Positions 55,252-64,000 of a stretch of DNA of 64,000 bases are shown one piece after another. A program made the translations under genes and the position numbers. Within the stretch, counting starts at the first letter, position 1; every line of letters begins with the position of its first letter. The notes below the pieces were generated by a model. The model was not told the origin of the DNA, did no database searches, and worked only from the letters and a program-made list of their open reading frames with translations. Origin of the DNA: Dysidea avara (lineage: Eukaryota; Porifera; Demospongiae; Dictyoceratida; Dysideidae); the NCBI RefSeq assembly GCF_963678975.1, contig NC_089281.1, positions 24,656,765-24,720,764 of the forward strand, in the 5' to 3' direction.

Positions 55252-55305
55252 ATACTACTACTTATTACCTAACTATATACTTATTACTACCTATACGTAC
55301 TTAAC

Positions 55306-55796
55306 TTAACCAATGTCAAAGTCAGGAAATTCGTCCTCAGCAGTAAGCGAATACTGGCGGAGTATCATTTTTGCATTGTACCTCCACAAAGTCACAGACA
55401 GTTGCTGGAGAAGTTGGTGCCTAGCAAACTTTCGAGGTAAACCGTTTCTAACAGTTGTTCTGTCAGCTATGGATCCTAAAATTGATAGGGCATATGGTGA
55501 CCAAACACCAAAGGTCTCACATACAAGAGGGATAAAATCTCCTCCATTATCATTCACAATGTCCTGGTATTGGTTGTCCTTAGCTATCTCACCAACAGCA
55601 GCGGCCACCCCAGCCTGAGAAGAAGCAGAAGATATGACAGCAGACTGAGTGGTACTCCTGATGGAGAGATCAAAATAGGCAGGACTACAAGATGAAAGTC
55701 AGGGTGGTATATGTCGCCAGGACGAGATCGGTCAGATGGAATGCCTTGCTCCCTAAGAACACCAGGGTGATCTTGGAGCAAGGCATGGCCGTACAA
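55306..55796 (-). pseudogene. Frameshifted C-terminal fragment of a second non-LTR reverse transcriptase
   Basis: Two overlapping frames: the first has HPGVLREQGIP and SRPGDIYHPDFH, the second has GGDFIPLVCETFGVWSPYAL, RTTVRNGLPRKFARHQLLQQ and LWRYNAKMILRQYSL. This ordered set is recognisable from C-termini of reverse transcriptase ORFs common in cnidarian and sponge genomes. The frame shift near 55600 marks it as dead. Confidence 0.5.
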
Positions 55797-55968
55797 CAGA
55801 CACTAAAGCATTATGACGCTGGATCCTCAAGGGACCATGAGAGCACCCCAGCAGATGATCACCAAACTGGTCAATGACAGATAGACAAGTACAGAGAGGT
55901 AAAGAAGGGAACAAAGGAATGCCAAGCCACAAACGTAAAAGAAAAAAAGCGGTCTGGGCACGAGACTA

Positions 55969-57908
55969 AGTTCATGGCTGCTGTTTGTAAATGAAACTTA
56001 TGGCGGGATTTTACTAGTTCATTAGGTCTAGCTGAGGATCTGGCATAGCTGGTTTCATTTTGGGGGGTAAAAGAATTTATGCCGGGTCGAAAAATCACAT
56101 GCGAAATCTTCAATAGGCTAACTGCTACTCTCTACAATCCTTTACAGACTTTTTAGCACTGAGAACATGGAACAAGCAATCCATAGAGTCAAACTGGCTG
56201 AGCTCTCTACAATCAGCTCAGTGAGACTTGCTTTACACACTTACGATTTATCCTTTGTCAGGCAGTTATCGACATCCAATTTTTAAGAACGATTAGGTGA
56301 GAGCTGTTTCAATATGTCCAAAAATGGTATGAGGGTGGTAAGTAGCAATTTTTTTATTAATACTTTGAAGAGATTGAAATATCAGTGACTATACTGTAAA
56401 AGCATACACTCAACTGCAGTCCAGTCAGCTAGTACATGATATGTAATATGATCAGGATAGCTAGCTATGCCATACTTTCCAGGCCAATATCCATAGGCAA
56501 ATGTTGTGAATGAGATGGACTAACTGGTCCCACTCATTTTGATATGGTCGAGTGAACGACAAAGCTGCAAAGCATCATGTATTTGCTTCTACTGATAAAG
56601 AATACAGTAGGTACTAATTATCTGGACAGTGATTGTCCAGACTCTCAATTATCCGAATACTGTTCTATTAGAGTATTTGAAAATTGCTCTGTATGTTCTA
56701 TTAGCTAAACACAACTGTGTATATAAATACGTAAGTGGGATTCACTAGACTGACAAACTCACTTATCTGAACACATTCTGACACACAGGTGATCGGGAAT
56801 CCATACATTGCATGCATCCTTACTTTCATTACCCAACTGTGCCTGACTGCTCTATTAGAATATATTTTATTTTATTTATTATTGTTTTTCAGTACATAAA
56901 TTATACTGGCTAATGCTACCAGTACATGAAATTAATTATAAGTTAGTTATTACTTCATATGTTGGTGATGGTGACGCTCTTGAACAGTGGCAGCAAGGAC
57001 CGGCAAAGGTAATGGAAGCTATGAACATTAGTACCATCAAATTGCTGTATGAAATGATCCCACATGAAGTTGTAGATTTGTGTTAGTGGTGTTTGTAGAC
57101 AGAGATAGATCTATTTTAGGTAATGAGTTCCAAATATGTGGTACACGATGCAAATACAGAAGTATACAATAAATATATGGAACTTTTCAACAATTTTCAG
57201 ATTCCAAAGAGGGTTGTACGAGATTTCAAGGGAGTTGCAGACCCCTCGGTTCTGAGCTATGTTGGAGGAACATGATCATTTTTTCTGGATGAGGTATTAG
57301 AGTACTAAACTGGCCATACCGGGCTCAGTAAAATAATGTTCAGTGAAATGTGATGACTGCATGTTGCTTAAGACTTAATAAAGAACATAATGTGGACCTC
57401 AGCATACCTGTAGCTAGCAATACCAATCCATTGTAACCATGTATCGCTGTAATTCTGTATGCTGTAAAGTAAGTGCTTTAACACAAACTCAAGAGATCAC
57501 ATGATTAAAAAATATATAATAATATTATGCAGGCGGTGACAATACACTGTAAATTACAGACTGTCAGTTTAAACATAAATATACTTTTCCTAGCCATGTC
57601 CACTATAGATCTATGAAGGTGCAATAGTCAGAATAACTACTCTAATACAACATACAAGTTAACTACTCTAATACAACACACACTTTATCCACAGTAATTG
57701 CATTTATTAGTGACAGTAATAAAAAATAAAAAAATCTATAAGACTTCATGCTTATACATGTCCTCCACTAAGATATTTAACTATTGGGTGATAGCCATTT
57801 TCCAATGGTCAGATGCAAATATATCGACTAATGTGCATATGAAAACCTCTGCAAGATCTAAATTTATTAAAATATGAGTTGATTTGCTTAAACTTTAGAA
57901 ATTTCTAT
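55969..57908. other. Intergenic region before the STYXL1-like gene
   Basis: No gene was recognised. A decayed pogo-like MITE lies at about 56605-56790 (TCCAGACTCTCAATTATCCG, TGTTCTATTAGAGTATTTG, CTTATCTGAACAC). Around 57200-57240 there is a TTGTACGAGATTTC...CAGACCCCTCG block resembling the window's left edge. The rest is AT-rich. Confidence 0.45.
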
Positions 57909-58871
57909 TCACGATTCACATATTTGTTTGTTATTAGTCCATTGTTGTAGTTGGTCATAGTACACCAGACTGTGGTCTATTTTATGACAGATGTTATGAA
58001 CATGTTCCCATGCTTGTTCCAAGCTCATATGACACATCATTGTCAGATAGGCTAGCACCACACTAGCAGACCGTGAACGACCTAACATCTTGATCAGGAC
58101 ACGGGCAGATGGAGTCTCCTGTGAAGCACTGTCAATAAAACGTACAGCAGCATTCCAGCAACCTGCCATATTCTGATAGTCCGTGTCCCTCACATCACAT
58201 TTAAGAACTGAAATCCCTGTCAGCTGTCCCCAGTCTAATAGCTGGTGTTGGGAGACTATTACGTGTGTAACGTGTAACTTGTGCAGGTAGTCTGCCTCTA
58301 GTGGTACTACACGAGATGCTAGGTAGACATGTTCAGTAATATGGTGGGGCAGTGGCATCATCTCCATGAATGTTATTTGACCACAAAGAAAGTCGTATTG
58401 CTTTTGGAAGCCATCATAACCTCCTTCCAAGTACCACACCTCTCTTGTCTTATCTGCTATTGTAATGCAGAAATACTCAACTGGGTTAACTTGCTGGGAT
58501 CCTCCACTGGAATCAGCTGTCACTTTGGCTACAGATAGGCGGTCCTTCTTCAGGAATTCCAACCTTTTGGCTAACCAATGCGCATGTTCTCGCGCATTTT
58601 CACCGTCGCCATATACCACTACCGGATTTGGATTCTCAGGTCGCAAGCACTCCTCGATCACTATATGGATAAACTTTAACAAGGATGCTTCTTTTTCTTC
58701 ATCAGTCAAGCTGGGTGACCATGAAGGGTAATGGATGGCAGACACTATGTGACCAAGTTGGTATTTTTCCTCGCTTCTTGTGTCGATCACTAAATGGTGT
58801 TCGTACAGTGGTAGATTAAATAACTCTACGGGGGGAACAGCTCTAAAGTGCACCTCCATCACCCAGATCAC
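57909..58871 (-). CDS. STYXL1: STYXL1 (MK-STYX)-like rhodanese / dual-specificity pseudophosphatase
   Basis: Single exon, 320 residues. The N-terminal rhodanese domain (about 10-160) has LVIDTRSEEKYQLGHIVSAI and VVVYGDGENA, where the usual catalytic cysteine after VVY is glycine 88. A dual-specificity phosphatase domain (about 170-312) follows, with HITEHVYLASRVVPLEADYL and MCHMSLEQAWEHV. The signature HCxxGxSRS reads IKMLGRSRS (260-268): histidine is Ile260 and the nucleophilic cysteine is Lys261, while Gly264 and Arg267 remain. Both active sites are therefore dead, as in vertebrate MK-STYX (which has FS instead of HC). The family acts as a non-catalytic regulator, in stress granules (G3BP1) and mitochondrial apoptosis in mammals. 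A methionine at residue 5 is an alternative start. Lies 98 bp from a divergent kelch gene. Confidence 0.88.
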   Translation of the reverse strand: MIWVMEVHFRAVPPVELFNLPLYEHHLVIDTRSEEKYQLGHIVSAIHYPSWSPSLTDEEKEASLLKFIHIVIEECLRPENPNPVVVYGDGENAREHAHWLAKRLEFLKKDRLSVAKVTADSSGGSQQVNPVEYFCITIADKTREVWYLEGGYDGFQKQYDFLCGQITFMEMMPLPHHITEHVYLASRVVPLEADYLHKLHVTHVIVSQHQLLDWGQLTGISVLKCDVRDTDYQNMAGCWNAAVRFIDSASQETPSARVLIKMLGRSRSASVVLAYLTMMCHMSLEQAWEHVHNICHKIDHSLVYYDQLQQWTNNKQICES

Positions 58872-58969
58872 ACGCCCCTAGAAGTTCTTTTTAAAGAAGA
58901 GGCGCTTATAGTGGGCGGGGGTGCGCCGAAAAAGTATGTCCGAGATTCGAGACCCTTGATCGCGACAAA
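58872..58969. promoter_or_regulatory. Divergent promoter of STYXL1-like and KLHDC2-like genes
   Basis: 98 bp between the two ATGs, with a GC-rich core (GTGGGCGGGGGTGCGCC at 58911-58927), an Sp1-type GGGCGGGG box, no TATA. One short element must serve both transcripts. Confidence 0.6.
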
Positions 58970-61900
58970 ATGTCTGGTTTATTGATAGAAAATGACGCAA
59001 AGGAGATACCTCCTAGGTTTGGTACTTCATCTTGTATAATAAATGACCAATTATACGTGTGGAGAGGGTCTACAAACATTCGTAGTGGTTCTGAAATGAG
59101 AACAGAAGCGAAATCTTTATATTCGCTAAACATAGCAACGCTAAAATGGAAAGTTGTTGCTACCAATGGAGAGTTACCTAAAGCTACAGCAGCTATGGAA
59201 ATGTGTGCTATTGAACAAACAATCTACGTATTTGGGGGGTGGGAGATGTTTGGAAGACATAACGACGTGCACCGCCTCCCACTAGATGACAAAATGACAT
59301 GGGAACTTGTGAAGCCAGTCAACCCAACTGAAGCCCCTTTGAACAAAGACAAATTTGGAATGGTAGAACATGATGGAAGGTTAGTGGTGTTTGCTGGAGC
59401 AGCTGAGGCAGATATCAGACAATCAAAACCAGGAGTGATGTTTTTTAGCTATGACACTTATGGGTTTGGCTGGACGAATGAATTACATGTGTTTGATCCC
59501 AAGACATGTTAGTAGCGTATTGCTTGTTTACTTATAGCACTTTATCTTTATAATAGGTGTTTGGTGTGTGCCAGACACAACAGGGGAAACCCCACAACCT
59601 AGTGCAGCATCTTCGTTCACTAAAGTCAGCCCACATTTGGCAGTGTTGTTTGGTGGAAGGCAGAAAGATGGTAGAGTAAATGATCTTGCTATCCTCGATA
59701 TGGACAAATGGGTACAATAAAGTTTGTATGTGTATGTGTAATAGAGTAATTACTAATAATTAGGTTTGTAATTGTGTTGTGATGCTGCTATGATTTGAAA
59801 CCTTTCATATTAATCACAATTTTTTTCCATATTTATCAGCCAAATGTTTGTGTTGAATTGAGAAACCTGCTATCACCTGAATTTTAACATCTCGATATAG
59901 TTTATCTGCATCAAAACAGCTTTGGGTATGTCCCTCTAAAAGTCAAGGATACCATCAAAAGTGGTGGTAAAGAATTGGTTGCAATGATGTTACCCTGAAG
60001 GCTGCATCTGTTTTCAACCTGGCTGTTTGATATAACAATTGTTTGTTTCTTGGCATATTTTTAAGTCCCAAAGCCTATGGCTGACTTTGGGGTTGTTGAA
60101 TAAGCCTATGGCTGACTTTGGGGTTGTTGAATATTCTATTAGAGTGTGGCTGTTCTATTAGAGAACCTCAATAGCAAGGTAGAAATTAGGGAGCTGGATG
60201 TTTAGATTCAGAGGTCTCCTTTTCTGTGCTAGGTGACTGTTCTATTAGAGTATTGATTGTTACAGTACAAAACCAGTGGAGGGGGAAAATGTTGACAAAA
60301 AGCGTATTGAGGAAGATTTAATGTATGAAAATCATGATAAAACACAGTAGAAAAAATACGTTGTACATATGAAAATGTGATACAAAAAGCATAAAACTAT
60401 GTTTGAAAACAAGGTCAACTCTAATTGGGTCAGTACATCATAATTACCAGTTACTTGTTTCAATCACAAAGTCACAGTAACAGTTCTTTAGGCTGGTTAC
60501 CAGTATAGAGGTCTTCAGAAGAATCCAAAACACATATATTTATGGGATGCCTTTACATCTGAGTTTACACATGTAATAGCCGTGATGTTTTATGGAACAC
60601 TAGGTCACTTTGGATGTCTAAAACATGGGATGTTATATTAGCATCTTGAATGAGTGCAAATTGGCTACTGAACAGATATGTTGTTAAGCACTATATACCC
60701 ATATTGTCTGTGGAGTATTGTGGCTGAAGCTGCTTAACTGTGGCTGGTGGGGTGAATTTTGTATTTGGCCGAAAATGTCTTGGGGACTAAAGCACACTTA
60801 GTTACTGACTTTTCTTCAAAATGTAATGTTGGACAGTCATACTGACAAATATCCATCCTTCACTGTTGCTTTAAGCAGTCTCTAACAACCATATACCAAG
60901 ATCAAGTTACAATAATTCATACGTCCAGAGTCTCAAAGCGCATCTGTTATTTTCACACAGTTTCTTATATTTATTGTACTGTAAATAATTGTAACTATTG
61001 CATAACGTATGCTCAGACGTAATGACGTCCCGTTAATATACGTGTTTCTGAAGACCTCTATAACCAGTAATAAAGGCATGGCCGGGTCAATTGAATGACA
61101 TAAAGTATAAAGAATTCTATTGAGTTTTGCTCTATATCCCTGCATTAATTGAAGGAGCAGTATATGACAAAAAACAGTCATTAGAAGCATCATTTAAAGT
61201 GAAGTTGGTCCCAGATGCTGAGTACTTTATTTGGCACTAAAACTGCTTTGATGCATGTAGCAGCTGATGAGAAAATCAGTGGGAATTAAAGGAATGAATG
61301 GTCATACAAACAGCTTTTCAGCATCATGTAATAGCTTTTATTATCTTTGTGCCAGCTGGTTATAATGTGCAACTTTAGGAAAGATATATAACTTGCTGAT
61401 TATGAATACATTTCTTAAATAAAGGTTTTAATTCTACGTATATTGGTGACTTTCGTATATGTATAGTTTATGGATATGCATTTGATTAGACAGTTTAGTC
61501 TGTGTTTTATTACACACTACTATCATCATTGTAGGTATGGAATGGAGTTTTTCATCCACTCACTCCACAAACTCTCTGGCCAGAGGGACGATCATTCCAC
61601 AGTGCTGTCAGTTTACTTGACCCAACAACTGTACAGTCTTCATCATCTCCGAAACTGCTTGTACTCTGGGGACTAAGTGATGGTACGGTACTATTGCTGT
61701 GTTAATTTATCCATGCCAAAACAGTAAAGCTGTGGAAAAGGGTGTGTGCGGCTAAAGGATTCACATTTTTTTTGACAGCTTAGCTGGTTTGGCATGTTTT
61801 TCTTTTGGAATTTGCAAGCCCCGAAACCAGCATGATTTTACACAAGGGCGTAACCAGAAATTTTAAATAGGTGAGGCAGACTCCGGGGGCAGATCTAGGA

Positions 61901-64000
61901 TTTTGCTAAGGGTAGTAGAAGTGACCACACAGTGTGCAAAGCACACTCTGCGAAATGCGAAGCATTTTGCCTTCTAGGGGGGTCTGGGGGCATGCCCCCC
62001 CAGGAAATTTTTAAAAATTAGGTGTTTCAGGTTTGAATCTGGAGGCAATTTTAGTCATACTATGGTAATAATTATTGCAAAGAATGTGCACTGGAAAATT
62101 AATACAATTATTATGTACAATAGCTGAATGTACAATAGCTGAATGTACAATAGCTTATATACCTTCTGTAAGTGCATGCCCCTTGGAGTTTTGAACTGTC
62201 AAAGAAGCACTTAGTTAAAGCTCAGGTGTTGACTGAGGCTGAGAAGAATGAGCAGCAGACCCTACAAGCATAAAGGGCAGTACTTGATCTATAAGACAAA
62301 GCTATTCTCTAGATTAGTTAGTTATTACTAGCCTATTATATGCAAAACTAGCATTGGTGTGCTTATAATAGAATACTTTGGAATTGATTATAATAAAATT
62401 AATACCTAGAATTAACTAAATTCAACCCATAAACGTAGAATGGCCTTTTGGTGCTTCTTTTTTGGTTGTTGTGACCATAGACGTAGCAAGATATTTTTAG
62501 ATAGGGGGCCGGCTCTAGTTTAGTGTTGAAGAGCAAAAAAAAAGTCAAAACCTACTAAGAATGGCTGCCCTCCACTAAATAATAATTTGTATCACTGATA
62601 AAGTACATAAAAATCCTTATTCACAACTTCATAGTTTGCCACACTGCTTCTCTGAATACTGCAACTGCATTATTAGAGTAAGTGACTGCTCTATTAGAGT
62701 ATCTTGATCTTTTTTGAATTTACAATCATAAAATCACAAGGGGGCTCCAGCTCCCCTTGCCCCCCAGCTTGCTACGCCTATGGTTGTGACTCAATGTGGT
62801 CCTCACTCTGATCATCCATTTTTAGTAACAAAAAAAAAGAATTACCAAACCATTCAAAAATTCTAATAAGTGTCAACTGTTGTTTGTAATGAAGCAGTAC
62901 TGAGGGTAATTTGCTATGGATGGATTCGTACTAATTTCCATGGTAACATATAAATTGTTGTAACATTAAGTTTCAAGTATCAAAAAGTCCACTACTAGCT
63001 TCTCACTTCAATTACTAATATTTGGTGAAGCAGCTGCCTCACCTGCCTACATGGTAGGTACGCCCCTGTTACATATATGTCTATGTGCTACGTACATAAG
63101 CATCTATAGCCATATAAGATGTCACAAAATTTTCACCACAAATCACCCTGTAGAGAGTTCAGCTACAAATAAATCATCTGTAGAGATTTCATCTACAAAA
63201 CAAGTCACCCAGTAGGGAGTTCAGATACAAACAAGTCACCCTATAGAGTGTTCAGTTACAAGCAAATCTCCCTGTAGAGAGTGCAGCTACAAGCTGTAGC
63301 CGTACTCTCTACAGGGGGATTTGCTTGTAGCTGAACTCTCCACAGGGTGATGTGTTTGTAGCTAAACACTTTATAGGGTGACTTGTTTGTAGCTGAACTC
63401 CGTACTGAGTGATTTATATATAGCTGAACTCTTTACAGGTGACTGAATTCTCTACCGAGTGACTACCCTGTAGAGAGTTCAGCTACTAACAAGTCACCTG
63501 TAAAGAGTTCAGCTACAAACAAATCACCCTGTATAGAAATAGCAAAGTATTACTACTGAACTATGAATGCATGAAAACTGCATTTCTTAGTTGCAGTATA
63601 ACACACACTTGTCTGTCATGTATGCCCACACCAGCTTTCCTTGGCCACACAACATGTGACTTGATGTTTACACTACTTCAAAAAGGTCTGCTGGTTGAAT
63701 GGATGACAAAGACTTCATGTGTAGAACAAAACCTGTAGAAAAGATTACATGAATATTTATTATAAACCACTTGTTGACTTTTGTAGCTTGGTGTATGAAT
63801 GTACACATTATATGGAAGCATCAAAAATTGTATCCAGTATTTTAATATTGCTATAGCTGGTGGGTATGGTTAGATTGTTTCGATAATAATTTCAGCCTGA
63901 AATATTATTTAGCAAGGCGGTGTAGTGTATTTGATGTTTACAGGAAAACCTGTTGGCAATGCTAACAAAAATGAGCGTAGTGGAGAAGTATTAGACGATG
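58970..64000 (+). CDS. KLHDC2-like kelch-repeat protein (3' end outside the window)
   Basis: Four coding exons seen: 58970-59507, 59557-59711, 61535-61682, 63944 to beyond 64000, about 299 residues so far. The kelch beta-propeller blades show the usual glycine pairs and spaced tryptophans: IPPRFGTSSCIINDQLYVWR, IEQTIYVFGGWEMFGRHNDV, HDGRLVVFAGAAEADIR, YGFGWTNELHVFDPKTC, HLAVLFGGRQKDGRVNDLAI and WPEGRSFHSAVSLLD. The order GW-NEL-HVFD, then FGGR--DGRVNDL, then GRSFHS matches KLHDC1/KLHDC2, substrate receptors of CUL2 ubiquitin ligases for C-terminal glycine degrons. That role is inferred. The first blade has VWRGS where VWGG is usual. Exon 4 joins as SDG|KPVGNANKNERSG. Intron 2 (1.8 kb) and intron 3 (2.3 kb) are full of repeats. 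Confidence 0.82.
60500..61066. mobile_element. Inverted-repeat-bounded element in kelch-gene intron 2
   Basis: ATAGAGGTCTTCAGAA near 60510 is mirrored by TTCTGAAGACCTCTAT near 61050, with the adjoining CCAGT/ACTGG also paired. About 570 bp between; no transposase frame was seen. Confidence 0.55.
61843..63070. mobile_element. Nested TIR element in kelch-gene intron 3 (outer)
   Basis: The left end CAAGGGCGTAACC...AGGTGAGGCAG is mirrored at the right end by CTGCCTCACCT...GGTACGCCCCTGT. Near the left end is a GC-rich block (CTAGGGGGGTCTGGGGGCAT, GCCCCCCCAGG) common in invertebrate repeats. A second element sits inside it at 62471-62790. No intact ORF. Confidence 0.6.
62471..62790. mobile_element. 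Nested TIR element (inner)
   Basis: GACCATAGACGTAGCAAGAT at the left and GCTTGCTACGCCTATGGTT at the right are inverted repeats, with inner GGGGGCCGGCTC / GAGCTGGAGCCCCC-like pairing. About 320 bp. It is contained within 61843-63070, giving a relative age order. Confidence 0.7.
63146..63536. repeat. Inverted satellite block of ~30-bp units
   Basis: Repeated units of the form CCTGTAGAGAGTTCAGCTAC followed by AAACAAATCA run in one direction from 63146 to about 63287, then in the opposite direction (TAGCTGAACTCTCCACAGGG) to about 63470, then forward again to 63536. The switch at 63287-63305 (CTACAAGCTGTAG) makes a near-perfect palindrome. Lies in intron 3 of the kelch gene, 400 bp before exon 4. 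Confidence 0.8.

Larger units (their letters stand above)
54324..55968. mobile_element. TIR element carrying retrotransposon fragments, 110 bp upstream of DCTN1
   Basis: Left TAGTCTCGTGCCCAGACCGC and right GCGGTCTGGGCACGAGACTA are perfect inverted repeats over 20 bp, the same terminus family as 53206-53670. Inside: a plus-strand LINE tail (54480-55250) with an open frame containing YFNRLPRTYNSLPVLDLN and MHFVCPCSTCSKSPRPPNF, ending in an A-rich tail; then, on the minus strand (55796-55306), the C-terminal region of another non-LTR reverse transcriptase with PGDIYHPDF and FIPLVCETFGVWSPYAL, split by a frameshift. The element itself encodes no intact transposase. Its position makes it part of the DCTN1 5' flank. 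Confidence 0.7.

Noticed and set aside
63146-63536. Possible CRISPR-like array of ~30-bp repeats
   Set aside because: Units are adjacent without unique spacers, imperfect, and switch strand; the host DNA is animal nuclear with spliced genes.

Overview
The window is animal (metazoan) nuclear DNA, AT-rich, with GT-AG introns, about a dozen intron-containing genes that have clear animal counterparts, and many short inverted-repeat transposons. The mixture of animal-only gene types (7SK capping enzyme, p150Glued, RNF4, FANK1, MK-STYX-like pseudophosphatase), a galectin, very short intergenic spacers and abundant foldback elements suggests an early-branching invertebrate. A demosponge is my best guess, but this is inference only; no rRNA or mitochondrial marker is present to settle it. 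Exon borders were placed by hand from splice signals, reading phase and family similarity.

Layout. 376-5415 (+): a MEPCE/BCDIN3-type RNA methyltransferase with repeat-filled introns. 7167-10999 (-): sideroflexin copy A, 11 exons. 12713-17497 (+): a PAP2-superfamily lipid phosphatase, followed at 19134-21129 by a duplicated copy of its last two exon regions. 22323-22712 (+): a one-exon galectin interrupted by an in-frame TGA. 23731-30608 (-): sideroflexin copy B, whose 11 coding exons match copy A in length one for one. From 30 kb to 54 kb there is a compact chain of genes on strictly alternating strands: FANK1 (+), a type I membrane protein of unknown function (-), a PRXL2/SelU-type selenoprotein with an in-frame UGA and a SECIS element (+), the SUMO-targeted ubiquitin ligase RNF4 (-), the J-protein DNAJC28 (+) and dynactin p150Glued DCTN1 (-, 28 coding exons over 13 kb). 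54.3-56 kb holds a terminal-inverted-repeat element carrying retrotransposon debris. 57909-58871 (-) is a STYXL1-like rhodanese/dual-specificity pseudophosphatase, divergent from a KLHDC2-like kelch gene that starts at 58970 (+) and runs off the right edge.

The genes do not form one pathway; they are housekeeping or signalling genes packed together. Neighbouring pairs share short divergent promoters (53-235 bp) or nearly abutting 3' ends (62-224 bp). The accessory content is mainly MITE-like palindromic elements in introns and spacers, a 19-bp tandem array, a 142-bp CA microsatellite that directly abuts a splice donor, and an inverted satellite block at 63.1-63.5 kb. The most unusual single item is the selenocysteine-encoding PRXL2C-like gene, supported by both a UxxC redox motif and a well-formed SECIS in its 3' UTR.
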